From Anaspis maculata (Eukaryota; Arthropoda; Insecta; Coleoptera; Scraptiidae), in the NCBI GenBank assembly GCA_949128115.1, contig OX421961.1:88023277-88087276 (forward strand): 64,000 nt of DNA, in the 5' to 3' direction. The stretch's first letter is position 1; each line of letters starts with the position of its first letter. Of this stretch, positions 31,948-43,546 are shown one piece after another. Below the pieces are notes generated by a model. It was given only the letters and a program-made list of their open reading frames with translations. It was not told the DNA's origin and made no database searches. A program made the translations under genes and the position numbers.

Positions 31948-32936
31948 TTTCATGAAGTTTTTCTCGAGCCTGAAATTTTCCCCTGCAGACATATTTTCCC
32001 TTCAACTTTTGGAACAACCGCAGCCCGTAGGTACATACGTGTTTTGTACCTGAATTACACGGGATTTAGCGGTCCTTAATTGCCCATTGAACACTGAACG
32101 CCAGTTATCGGATGCGGAATGATTAAGCAGCCGACTCTCACGATGCCGTGGTAAATGAAATTCTCTCACGAAAAAGCGAGTTTACGTAAATCCTTGCATG
32201 TATTCTGGAGCCTTATCAGTCTTGGCCATGCTATTTCCCACTTAATTGCTCCGGCGAGGTATTTATATAACTTTTCAACTAAATACTTACGGCCTATCCT
32301 GGTCTCTGAAACTTTTTGACCAACCGGCAACAATAGGTAGGTACCTCAAAAAAGTATCATTATCGTATAACATAAGTAGTGTTATTTTACAATTCACGAC
32401 AGTCTGCTCAATTTGATCGTCACCGTCAGCACTGCTTGAAAACATTCTTAACTGCAAAACAGATCATGATTACCGATGCTACATATAACATAAGCTGCTC
32501 TAATACTTAATTAAAGCTGATGGCTTTTGAATCTTGAATAAGTTTAACATCCTCATATTGTGCATGGAGATAATATGATCGATTAGTATAGTTCTCGGTA
32601 TAAGCGATTTACATTTAAAAAACGCCACCTGGTGTAGAGCTCGGTACTTGATCGTAGAGGATATTTTTGAGAGGAACACATACTCCGACGTCTAGTAGCC
32701 TAGGGGGGCACTAGTTGATACCTGCAATACCCACATTATTGACATGGAAATTTGACTAGTAGAAATAATGTTAAAAGGGTTTGCATTTGTGTCTCTTATT
32801 TCATGTTATGGTTAGCGTATTTAGCAGGCTTGTAGTAGATCTAGCTCCAGAGGTGCGCAGCTGAAAGACTACGCCCCCAGCAATGCACTACATTGCGGTA
32901 AAAAAAAAGACAACGTTTACGTCCCGAACACAAAGG
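31948..32936. other. Nothing recognised
   Basis: This is an AT-rich spacer. I see no gene, RNA or bounded repeat. Confidence 0.35.
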
Positions 32937-33071
32937 TACGGGGTGTTTATAAGAATCTGTGATCGCGGCAGGCATGGGTCAGGCCAAGAAACGTAGTAAC
33001 AGGCCCAATTGTAGTGATCGGGAGCAGATTCCAAAGGCGATGCGATCACAGTCGTTTATAAACACCCGGTA
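32937..33071. mobile_element. 135-bp MITE, TACGGGGTGTTTATAA ends
   Basis: The left end TACGGGGTGTTTATAAGAAT and GTGATCGC word are mirrored at the right end by GCGATCAC and TTTATAAACACCCGGTA. The arms are about 32 bp with a few mismatches. It is the shortest well-formed TIR element in the window. Confidence 0.65.
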
Positions 33072-35966
33072 GCTACGGCGGGCTTATCAGAATGAAAAAT
33101 GCGGATCTCCAGCTGAAGTCCAAGCAGAAAATCTTTAGAAAAAGGCGAGGAAGAAAGGTAGGTGGTGGTTGACTCTGCACGGCCAGCCCGAGGTGATTCT
33201 TGGCTGGCAGGCTGGTCGACGGGCTTGTGTGTTTCCCTCCGTGCGGATGTGAGTCTGTTGCTCTTCCTTAGGCAGAAGCTATGGGTGATTTAGGGAAAGG
33301 TCTGCGACGACGCTGGTCATCAACATGGGGTCCAGTAAAGAGCCTACGGGGTCCCAAGGGTCCACAGAAACAAAAGTTTGTTTGTTAGTGGACTGCACAA
33401 GACAGCAAAGTGACAGTTTTGACATGCCACCAATTGACGTAACAGCCGCCGTTGCCTGCGGCAACTTACACCTCTTCTGACAGTTAATTCCCTCAAACTT
33501 CCTCTACGAAACGGCCATTTTCCCCAATAAGGTCAATCGCCTATAGTCAAAGAATGGAACTGACATTTTCAACCAGTCCATCTTTCCACCTCGCGATGTG
33601 TTTAATAGGAAGCCTCGCCCAGAAAATGGATCTGCTTCGAAGCAACAAATCGTTTTGGTACGTTAAGCACTGCTTGACCAAAAATGAATGATATAATAAT
33701 GCACTAAAACTTGAAATGGAGGGCTAGAGAAGATGTATGTCATCCGAGACAAAATGGCTATTTATTCAAAAAGTGAATGAACGAACTACGAACATCGAGA
33801 TCTCATTTTTTACTGCCCAATTACAATACTTACCCTGCCATGTTAGTGGGGGACCGAAAAGTTAAAAAGTGGCCACAAAAGCCTCCGCCACTACGTCTGG
33901 CGAGGCTTAAAAACATGCTATCGCACCATTTGCAGGATGAATTTCTATCGAGTCTCCCAGGTCTTTGACAAATCACTATTTTGTTCCCTATTTGTCAGAA
34001 ACACCCCGTGTTGTTTGGCTTGCGTTCGGAGTTCGAAAGAAATGGGTCATACAATTGCTGACACATAATCCTTTCTCATCAAGCATTGAACTTCTCTATC
34101 ACTTCTGCTGATCCACTGTATATGAAAAATTGGAAAAAAAACACAATAACATAACAACAATGCATATTCATCCACATGCTATAACGGATCCCCAAGCGAT
34201 ATGATGCCGGTTCGCTCGTCTTTGTCATCGACACTTCGGCTCTTTGAAATCGGAGGAGGATGGAACCAGAGGGTAAATTATATTTTATTTTATATTATAT
34301 AGTGATGCGGCCTTTCAGAAACATCTGGTTTCTCGTGCGGCCTTATTAAATTAAAGATACATTGAGGATTCGATCCATACCCCATGTATCTACGCAGTAT
34401 AAGAACGAGTTCTGTCCGTGGGGCTTCCTTGGGTTTTGTTATGCATGCGCGTCTTTTCTTCTAAATTGATCCTCTCGAACAAAAACCCAACAACAACAAC
34501 AACTGGGGATTTTCGGTCACCACGAGTTTCACCCTCACTCCAGTCACGTTATGCAAACACAGTAAATGTGGAATATATTTTGTCGAACGTGTTTTTGTTT
34601 GTTGAAAAATTAACGAAAGCAATTTTACGACCGTAATTTTCATAGGCTGCTGCGGGGGCTGCTGGATAAATATTTAGTGGCTGGATCACAGGTTTTCTCA
34701 AAGTCTGTACTTTTGGTTTGAAATACCGTTATCGATTAAGCTGTGGACACTTCATTTCCCAAAAGCTTTTCATTCGTAAGAATAATGTCAAATTGCAGAT
34801 TTGAACCATTCTGCTCACTATACATATTCGTTTTTGAAACTTTTAGGGTGGATCGTTTCATTTTCGTCAGGGATGTTCCCGTCCACCAAGCGTGCACTGT
34901 CGCACGCTAGGGCGCATGCTCGAATCACCCAGCTGACCGGTGACCTGCGATCCGGCGACTGCCGACTGTCAAAAATCCTCGAACAAATGATCAACAGTTG
35001 AAAGCGCTTATGACTGTAAGTGGAAGTTTTGTGTGTTGAAATAGTTTCTGCAAATTATGGCGTCGTCACCACATATTTGAAGATGTTTTCCATCAGCGTA
35101 TTTTACTTTTCCTTAATGCTAATGATGTGTTTGAATTTTTGTCCAAGGATTTCGCCGCCAACAACTGTCAAGCTGCGGGTGCCGACTGTCAAAAAACCGG
35201 CGCATGCCCTCTCACATGAAGAGGGCCAGGAACTACCCTACCTACATTAGGCCTTCTAGTATGTCGGCATACTTTTTGTTTGTGCGGGCTTTTCATTTTT
35301 TATTGTAACAGCTCATCTCAGATTTTTTCAGACCGTATCCTGAAGCTCATTCTAGGTATATCCAACTAATCCAGAATCCATAGTGCGCACCGAACGATAT
35401 AGTCCTAGCGGTACACGTGAAAATGCCTCCAATTGTGACAAAAGTGTGAAATTTGCTGTGTGGACTCCTAAAGGCATTTAAAAAGTTTTTAAAAGGGGAG
35501 CCAAGAAAAATTTTGATTTTAATTTTTTAATTTTTTGTGACGTCATTTTTTTTATTAATTTTTTTCATTTTCGCAACTTTCCAAGATTTTTGACTTTTGA
35601 TTTTGTATTATGGTGAGTAATTGCTTAATCCAAGAAACGGGAGAGGAAATTTGCGAAAAAAATTAATTGAACTGAAATTATGGCGTTTTTTGTAAAAATC
35701 AATTTTTTCCATTATTTCCGGAAAATATTGTGAATATGTGAAAAATTAAAGGAGGCAATCATCCCTCAAAAGAAGCCCTATCAGAAGTTATCAAAGTGTT
35801 TTTCCAAATTCCAAGCCGTTTTCGAGATATTTAGAAATATGTTATTTCTTGCGACTGTTTCTTCGTTTTGGCTCCTATTTCATCAAACACTCATAACAGG
35901 GTTCTTTTTTCTTGAAAATATACTTCAGAATGATCAGACCGAAGATTTCTTAGGAGTCCATTGTAA
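33072..35966. other. No recognised gene
   Basis: The GC-richer patches at 33140-33300 and 34860-35000 give short frames without known domains. An (AAC)n microsatellite lies at about 34488-34503. GCCGACTGTCAAAAA occurs at about 34961-34975 and again at 35180-35194 as a short direct repeat. No splice-supported exon was found. Confidence 0.35.
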
Positions 35967-36120
35967 AGGTGCGTTCAGTCAGCTTATTTAGTCGCAAGTT
36001 TTAATTTTAGCCGTAAGCGCTGCATCGTCTATTGGCTGTTCTAAGGAGGCTGGTTCATAAGAACCAATGGGCGTCGCTGCGCTTGCGACTAAAATTAAAA
36101 TAAGCTGACTGAACGCACCT
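35967..36120. mobile_element. 154-bp MITE related to the 26.65-kb element
   Basis: AGGTGCGTTCAGTCAGCTTA at the left is exactly mirrored at the right end. Flanking triplets are TAA (35964-35966) and TCA (36121-36123), so a 3-bp duplication with one change is possible. The terminal AGGTGCGT.CAG is shared with the 3.9-kb element at 26650-30541, consistent with one transposase acting on both. Confidence 0.65.
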
Positions 36121-36915
36121 TCAATTGTAATTTTTCCAGTGACGTAGATCATAGAAATTCGAACCATTTCTACCCTCTCTCCAGACTTTCTACACCACTT
36201 GATTATTTGGAAAATATATGACATTTTGGCATTATGATCATCCAAGATCACCTAGCATGACACTTCATTTAAAAAGCACACAATTTTTTCGCGGATCAGA
36301 TCGACTGCGAAACATTGCATCTTGTATCATCTCCTCGATCATCTCCATCATGACTATTTTAGATAAATTATAGTTGATTGTCCCCCAGAGTTTTTAAACA
36401 GGATGTCATAACAGGTGGCTTTTGATGATCATCTTGTCAAATAAAATGGAAATATTTACGAACAAATAGGTAGGTATGTTCCTATGTTCCAAAACGCATC
36501 AATAATTACAAAATAGATGCGATGACATGTATGCCTTCGACGCCATTGATGGCCACTCAACCAACTTTACTGTTGATAAAGTGAATAATTTTCAGTTTTG
36601 GGGAACAATAAACTATAATCTATCTAAAACAGTCATGGAGCCAATGGAGCAGTTTTGGAGAATTGCTTATTGTATGATCGAGCGCCTTTCTGTTGAATTC
36701 GGTTCTAAAGAATCCAACTTTGGTTATGCAGAATATAGGTACCTATAAAATTAATGATGGGTGTGAAGTACGCTAACCAGTGAGAAAACGTAGATGCAGA
36801 TCTCGCCTCCATTCCCTGCCTGGCTAGCCCATTTTGTTTTGTTGCACTAGCCACATATAGTGAAGGAAAAATGCACCCGGGACCGGGTTGAACTGAAGGT
36901 TGCTTTCTTCGGTTC
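36121..36915. other. Nothing recognised
   Basis: A 73-codon plus-strand frame at 36527-36748 has no known signature. The interval ends in TTCGGTTC, duplicated around the next element. Confidence 0.35.
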
Positions 36916-37952
36916 CAGTGGCGTATCTAGGAAATTGCGCCTGGGGCAAAACATGAAAATTGCGCCCCTGAATAAGAAACCCTGGGAAATGCGCCTCAGG
37001 CAGTTTTTCAGAATTCAGGTGGGCTAACGACAAATAGGGCCCCCACGTGTGATCCGTTCCCATTCAAAGTTGCTAGGCAACCAGGGCTGTCACTAGGCTA
37101 TCACCTAGGCAACATCACCTGATGAACTGTTCCCTGGTTTCGAAAATAGGGTCCCTGTTATAGGTTATACCTAGATCAGATGAAAAAGTTGAAAGTTGAT
37201 CGTCTGTTTGAATGTATTGGTTTTGGTTTTCCCTCTTTCTGTTCCCATTATGCTTGTAAATTATTGCTCTTGCGAATTGCGCCCAATAGTTCAAATATCT
37301 ACATTATCCAGGGTGTCTCAAAACTCGCGCTCCAGAGAACACTGACATGGTGCCAACGACAATAGGTTCCCAGGAAATGGAAGTAAAAAATGTATTGCTG
37401 CTTGCATAAAGGAGTCATGAGTTTTTTGAATCCACCAGTCCCGGAGGGTCAATTCGAGGTAAATTTGCAAAATTTAACCCAGTTGCTAAGTTTTGAAAGT
37501 AATACCAACTGCCTGTCATTTTGCAATAAATGTTTGGCTCACTGTAACTGTGACACTGCCAGATTTAGATACTTGAACCTAGCAACTTGAAATTGAGGTA
37601 ACAATGGTAACATACCTCAAATGTACAGGTCTGTGATTGGTTAACTTAACTTTGTCTTTTCTCGAATACCATTTGAGGTACTTAGATTTGTTTTCCTCGG
37701 TATTACACATCTGACTGCTATCTAGTTTTGCTTCATTTTCTCTGGGGCGTGAGCTTTGAGACATCCTGTATATAATTATATGAAGTTCAAAGAACTTGGT
37801 CTTTGATTCGTTTTTCCAATTTTTTTCTTCATGTTTTTCCAATTTTTTTCTTCATTTTTTTACATTTCTATCTTTTCCTCTCATTTGCGCCCTGAAGATT
37901 AAAGTGCGCCCATGGCACGTGCCCCACTTGCCCCCCCGTAGATACGCCTCTG
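36916..37952. mobile_element. hAT-like element with perfect 8-bp duplication
   Basis: The ends are CAGTGGCGTATCTAGG and GTAGATACGCCTCTG. TTCGGTTC is found directly outside both (36908-36915 and 37953-37960). Subterminal GCGCC and poly-C stretches resemble those of the hAT-like MITE at 10.3 kb. No transposase is encoded. A smaller CAGGGTG element (37309-37768) is inserted in it. Confidence 0.8.
37309..37768. mobile_element. CAGGGTGTCTC MITE nested in a hAT-like element
   Basis: CAGGGTGTCTCAAAACTCGC at the left is mirrored by GCGTGAGCTTTGAGACATCCTG at the right, and the pairing continues to CCAGAGAA. TA follows the right end but not the left, so the target duplication is degraded. Length is about 460 bp with no coding sequence. 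Confidence 0.6.
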
Positions 37953-37960
37953 TTCGGTTC

Positions 37961-38616
37961 CATTCCGTGTGACCCATGACCATTCATAATATATTGTCTC
38001 TTAGTAAAAATTACCATCTTCTTGGTTCCAATTCAGATGAGAAGGGGAGTTCATGTTGATGTGTTGTTGTTGTTGACTTCTTATTTCAGATACGAGTACT
38101 CCATATTTATTAAGCTACGTCTATAGTGGACGTCCTATTCTGCTTGGAAACAGGTTGAGGGACGTGTTACATGTTTGGGATCCACAAATGGATCCTCGGG
38201 GCCGAACCGGAGCCGACTTGTTTGGGGGTAAATTTTTGTGGATCGGGCATTATTCATGTGAAATAATTGTGAATTGTGATTTTGGAAAACTACAACGGCT
38301 TCGTCAAGGTGAAAGTAGAGATCAACGAGAATGATGTGCCTGGAGAAGAACTGTTGCACAACGAAGTGAGAAAAGGAACAGCATAAACATGCTGAAACCA
38401 TTTTGTCAGTCATTTCTAAAAGCCTGCGCTAATTTTAACGCATCATACGATGCGCCTGAAATGATAGCTCAGGACACGTCCCTATTGTACAGGTTTGTGG
38501 CTTATCCTCCAAATCGGGGTCCACAGCGAATATCGCACAGCTAAAAAAAACCAGGAAACATTCTCAGAGACATTGGACGTCATGATGACATGAAAAATCT
38601 TTTGTAATAGTATATT
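37961..38616. other. Nothing recognised
   Basis: This interval holds a GTT microsatellite near 38060 and short frames only. Confidence 0.35.
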
Positions 38617-38721
38617 ACATACCAAGGTGGAAAGCGTCGCATTACAGCCAAGGGATTCGATATATAACCGAGGTGAGATAGAATCCCGTAGGCTGTAATG
38701 ACGCTTTACTCCGAGGTATGT
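38617..38721. repeat. 105-bp inverted-repeat element
   Basis: ACATACC..AAAGCGTC..ATTACAGCC at the left is mirrored by GGCTGTAATGACGCTTT..GGTATGT at the right, with GGGATTC / GAATCCC further in. It is a compact fold-back sequence with no assigned target duplication. Confidence 0.5.
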
Positions 38722-38940
38722 ATAGGACTGTATTCACAATGATCCAGTTTGAATGAAGATAATTGGCTTTATTTAAAGTTTTTCGCGTCAAACCTCTCGA
38801 TCAGGTATGCATAGGCAGCTTTTTCAAACAACGCATCCATCAACACTCCGCGCTCCGCGACAGCTGTTTGGATCAGATCACCTCTCTTCATACGTCACTT
38901 TCCGCCCGTGGTCCGGAAGTGACAATTTTCCAACCTGGAG

Positions 38941-39493
38941 GGAATTCAGTAAAATTCAACTGTGGGTAGATCTCGTCGAAATATGACAAAAACCTATATG
39001 CCATTTTGCAAAATTCAGCCTAATAACGAAGATACAGCCATTCAAAGTTGACTTTTTTCGGATTTCAAAAATTTGTAACTCAGTGGCGTTTTGACCAGAA
39101 TAACTTAAATTCAGCATAGAGTGATTTGTCGAAACCATCTACCAACCTGCAAAATTTTGAAAGAATTCAACCAGTGGTGTAGGACTTATGAGGGTCAATA
39201 ATTCAGAAGCATCCGAAAAAAGTTGACTTAAGGTGACCCCTTATAACTTCTACGGCACTGATTGGATTCTTTCAAAAATTTCCAGGTTGATAGACAATTA
39301 CGACAAACCAGCTTTAATATGCTGAATTGAAGCTAAATTTGTCGGAACGTTCCTGAGTTACAAATTTTTGAAATCTGAAAAAAGTGAACTTGGAAGGGCT
39401 GTATCTTCGTCACTAGGCCGAACTTTGCAAAATGGTATATAGGTTTCCTCATATCACAGTCGGATTTTTTGCTATCATCGCTGAAACACCCTG
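38941..39493. repeat. Fold-back element, one CACCCTG end preserved
   Basis: Two arms pair around a centre near 39217: ACCTATATGCCATTTTGCAA at 38991 corresponds to the inverted TTGCAAAATGGTATATAGGT near 39427-39446, and both carry GGATTTCAAAAATTTGTAACTC-like words. The right end is CACCCTG followed by TA (39494-39495); the left terminus has decayed. It belongs to the CAGGGTG theme of this window. Confidence 0.6.
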
Positions 39494-39495
39494 TA

Positions 39496-40037
39496 TAATA
39501 AAAATGAGATCGTTTTCTGTGTCTCGCAAAAACTCGAAGATGGCTCAACAGATTTGAATATTTTTTTAATTGATCCGTCCCAACAGTGACTGGGCTGGTT
39601 TGAAAGGTAAAAAAAATCACCGCCACCGCCTCCGCGTGCCGCCCCCGACGAGGGTCTTGAGAACCTCACTTGCAAACCGCACTGATGACCAGTGAGCGAT
39701 GCATAATGCAATCAGTCGTGTTGGCATGTCCGCATTTGATATCTCGATTCGAAAATGATTCGACCGATTTAAAAAATGTTCGCCTCAATACCGGTGTTTG
39801 AAAAATTGCCAGTATCTCGAGAACCGAAGAAGATACCTCCAAGCAGCAAAAACTAAAGACGTCTTACTACTTGACAATCCTGGCAAAAACATGTCCCGCC
39901 AAACCAATATAATCCTCTATCGCATTTGTTTTTCGCAGAAATAATTACCGAGACAAAGGAACAACCTGTCTACTTATATACTACTTATTAGATGCTACCG
40001 GAAGAAGCGTGGGGCGTAGCCCACGGGTCCACCTAGT
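39496..40037 (+). mobile_element. Helitron-like 3' end (hairpin plus CTAGT)
   Basis: At 40009-40026 CGTGGGGCGTAGCCCACG forms a 6-bp stem and loop, followed a few bases later by CTAG and T (40033-40037). A GC hairpin shortly before CTRR-T is the hallmark of Helitron 3' ends, and insertion between A and T fits. Upstream the sequence has the GACCGATTT and ACCGGTG-type words seen in short insect Helitrons. The 5' end was not found; 39496 is only the edge of the neighbouring palindrome. No Rep/helicase frame is present. Confidence 0.5.
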
Positions 40038-40289
40038 TGTGAATGAATAAATATAAATCTTCCATGGAATGATTTTTTGATTTTTCAGTCACAGTATTCA
40101 GCTTGGCCTGTGGCCTATTACAGAAAGGAGCATGAGCAGATCTGTTCGAGATAAGGAAATGTGGAATTTGCTGTTCTTTTTAGCGCATTTTTGTGAGAAA
40201 ATGACGCTTTTATGACCGGTTTGTCTCTCTGTCTGTCCGTCTGTCCGTGTAGAAATTATGAAGTTGTACTCCTCTTCGGGTAGTTAGTT
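40038..40289. other. Unassigned, with a CTGTCTGTCCGTCTGTCCGT word
   Basis: The CTGTCCG-rich word at 40226-40247 echoes those at 11108 and 11502. No element limits can be set. Confidence 0.35.
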
Positions 40290-40477
40290 ATGGTAGTTAT
40301 GTATGGATCAAAAAAATAATGCCCATTGGCCACGCTTGGGAACATCAGCTATCGATGAGAAAAAGTTCCAAGGCTCTAGGAATGGAGCTAGAGCCTTGGA
40401 ACTTTTTCTCATCGATAGCTGATGTTCCCAAGCGTGGCCAATGGGCATTATTTTTTTGATCCATACATAACTACCAT
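40290..40477. repeat. Perfect 90-bp inverted repeat with 8-base spacer
   Basis: The sequence 40290-40379 is, base for base, the reverse complement of 40388-40477, with only GAATGGAG between. Part of the arm (GGAATG.AGCTAGAGCC.TGGAAC) occurs again at about 40539-40564 in diverged form, so the arm derives from the neighbouring repeat array. Complete identity implies a very recent inverted duplication or an assembly or library artefact. Confidence 0.85.
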
Positions 40478-40529
40478 TCTTATTATAAGAAAAACAAAGA
40501 TTTTCTGTGCACTTCTGAGAAGCTGAACT

Positions 40530-41565
40530 CCTCCTCTAGGAATGAAGCTAGAGCCCTGGAACTTTTTTCGATGGATAGCTTAGATCCTCAAGCAAGTCCT
40601 CAAGGGTGGTCAGTGGGAGGATTAGATTCCATGATTCCGCCGCCATATTGAAATTTCTCATTAGTGGAACGATGTTTATGAAACTTGGAACTTACCCTTG
40701 TCAGGTATGATAATTCTTATTTTCAAGCCATATTGAAATATCTTGGAACGATTGTCATGAAACTTGGAACCTACTCTTGTCTCGCATAAACATTCTTGTT
40801 TTCAAGCTAAATTCCGTGATTTCGCCGCTATCTTGGCTGCCATATTGAAATCTCTTATCAGTGGAACGATTTTCATGAAACTTGGAACTTATCCTTGTCT
40901 CGTATAATCATTTTCATTTCCAAGCTGAGTTTTATGATTACGCCACCATTTTGGCCGCCATTTTGAAATTTCTTATAAGTGAAATGATTTTCATGGAACT
41001 TGAAACTTACCCTTTTCACGTATGATCATTTTTATTTTCAAGCTCAATTTCATGATTCCGCCGCCATTTTGACCGCCATATTGAAATCTCTGTACTTATT
41101 GACGACCACTACTTCTCGACTAGCATTTTCTAAGAGTTAGGCAACCACTTAAACAGCTATGTAGGACGCTTCCTTCTTGCCTGTACTTACGTCGTAGGAC
41201 ATTGGTGGATAAGTAATGGAAAGAAGGAGCATTTTACAGTGGAAATAGTGGTTTCCCCAGGAAACTACGGTCGACAAACGTGATGTTGTGGTGGTGTCTA
41301 CCTACCGTGAAAAGTTGGTGGCTGAAGTCGAGAAGTAGTGGTCGTCAATAATTACTGAAATCTCTTTTTTTGGAACGATTGTCATGAAACTTCAAACTTA
41401 CTCTACTCTCGTATTAACATTCTTATTTTCAAGTTGAATTTTATGATTCTGCCGCCATCTTGGCCGCCATACGAAATTTCTTATAAGTGGAACGATTATC
41501 ATGAAACGTGAAACTTACTCTTGTCTCTTATGAACATTCTTATTTTCAAGCTGGACTTTATTTCT
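40530..41565 (+). repeat. Tandem repeat, unit about 117 bp
   Basis: The unit contains TATTTTCAAGCT, ATGATTCCGCCGCCAT, TGGCCGCCATATTGAAAT, GGAACGAT and ATGAAACTTGGAACTTAC. GAACGAT-type markers lie at 40746, 40864, 40981, 41373 and 41490, giving 117-118 bp steps. The first unit near 40668 is shorter. The array is split by a MITE at 41097-41350. Confidence 0.75.
41097..41350. mobile_element. MITE inserted in the 117-bp array
   Basis: TATTGACGACCACTACTTCT at the left is exactly mirrored by the right end, continuing to CTCGACT. The array sequence GAAATCTC occurs on both sides, confirming insertion. The 254-bp interior also shows weaker inverted matches (TAGGTAGGAC-like words) and is non-coding. 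Confidence 0.75.
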
Positions 41566-43546
41566 ATCAATGACAGATCTGCACTAAGAAAATGCGCTAC
41601 TGCGACTCACGCACGTGAGGAGATATTCACTTGTCAATAGAGATGCCAACTGGAAGCGTATGCGGTGGTAGCTTGATAAGCACTGCCGGTATGTAATAGA
41701 ACACGTTTTAATGTTGTGATAACGTTGATAAACAAACACCGAGAATGCGACAATCATTGTATAGAGCTATAGTTGGTCAACAACTAAATACCTAGTCGCA
41801 AAACTGCATGTAATGCATAGCTAGAACCATCTCCATCAGTTCATACTGCAATCAATCAAAGCAATGGGAGTGTCCAACTGGAGCCCCATCACCTCTCGGG
41901 CACACATGCTCATATGTCCATGTTTTTCCTTACCTGCATGGTGCTTCGATAATGCTAACGGAGCTTAACAGTGAACTGATACGTGCTAATAAGGCCTTCT
42001 CCTTGATTAATTCGCCTTAGTCTTCGGCTTCGAAGCTATTATCTTAGTTTTGTCTTTCCTAGGTGGTAGGTCGGTGGGGTATGTTAATGCTAATGCACAT
42101 CGACTTTCTCACGTAATAGCCATCCGTCCGAGATAATAATCAACAAGAGAACAAAAAGCGACCACCAACAAGGCAAGCAGCATTTGAGACTGCGGTGCTG
42201 TATATGAAAGAGAGGCGTCATCGATATCCTCCGCCTGACGTTCGTATATCGGCAGGTCATTTAAAACTCGTTACAGATAGGTAGGTGTAGGTATGTATAT
42301 ACACACACATAGGTACACAAGATAATGATTGTACATTGTACCTATATATGCAGCGGAACCCAATCGCCAACAATAAATCATGTGAGGAGTATCTAGGCTA
42401 GGCCAATATTGGCAGATGGCAGGATCCGAGCAGAGAGAGAGAGAGAACCCCGCCAGGTTACCATTTATATCACATCTAATTTATGAGAATTGGCCGATAC
42501 GGGCTGCTAAATTGTCTCGTATGGCTTTCATTTGGCCACCCCGCACGGCACACGTGATCTATGTGGAGTATTTCGATTATATTGAGGAGCAACCACAGTT
42601 ATTGCTTTACCAAAAGATAAATTACCAGATATGGGCAAAGTGATCGCCTTTATCGTGTTTACGGCCCTCCTGGATTTTAGCGCAGTAGCCTCCTAACGAG
42701 AGCTAGGAAAGACCCAACGAGCCATCACTAGTCAATAGGTAGATACCCAATAATAATAATGATGAATATTATAAATAACCATCAACTGATCATATGCATA
42801 TTATACACTTAAGTTGTGAACTACGAATTTGGTGTAAAGTCGATCGATAATCGATTGATCGTAGAGAACCACACATGACGTTAGACGTTATGAAAGTCGT
42901 CGTAAGTATCATACCTTTTAATCACTGTGCTGAAAATAAAATCCCATATCGCATACAATATAGGTATACCATGGAAATTCATTTATATGAGAGTAAATTA
43001 GCATCAAGCAAATTACGCCTTGATTCAACAATACTTACAGGCAACAAACGGCAGGTTAATCAGGGTTGTGGTCTTTTTATGGACATACTCGTAGAGGTAT
43101 TGCAATTTTGCCGTCAATGCTCACAAAATGATCGATTCATTACATTGATACAAGGTTGCATAATGATTTTTCATAGAAACCTACACCAAAGCCGTTGAAT
43201 CACTCGTGCGGAATTTTTCTTGCATAAATGGAAAGGAATTTGGTATATCTAGCGGTGCCTGTGTAAATCAAAGGAGCTTGATTACTTTCCGTATCTATTA
43301 TTACTGAATTGTTGCTGTTAATTTTTTTTTTTAATTTTCTCATAATTAGCTTGGTGATTAAATTACATCGTACTGAAATATCAAGCGATCGGTAGAGTAA
43401 GTACCTAGCTACTCAGGATTTTGCACCCTGATTAGCACATGATCTTGCGATACGGACATCTGCCAGCCAGTTATAAAACAGAGTGATAGAGTGTCAGGCC
43501 TAATATTCTCGTATCTACCTTCTGGTTTAACACACAAGAGCCCATA
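41566..43546. other. No recognised gene
   Basis: A 107-codon frame at 42875-43198 is the longest and has no known domain. ACACACAC and GAGAGAGA microsatellites lie near 42301 and 42434. No bounded repeat was found. Confidence 0.35.

Noticed and set aside
37115..37155. CTGATGA..GAAA arrangement like a hammerhead ribozyme core
   Set aside because: Stem II would be only about four weak pairs with extra bases before GAAA, and stems I and III are absent.
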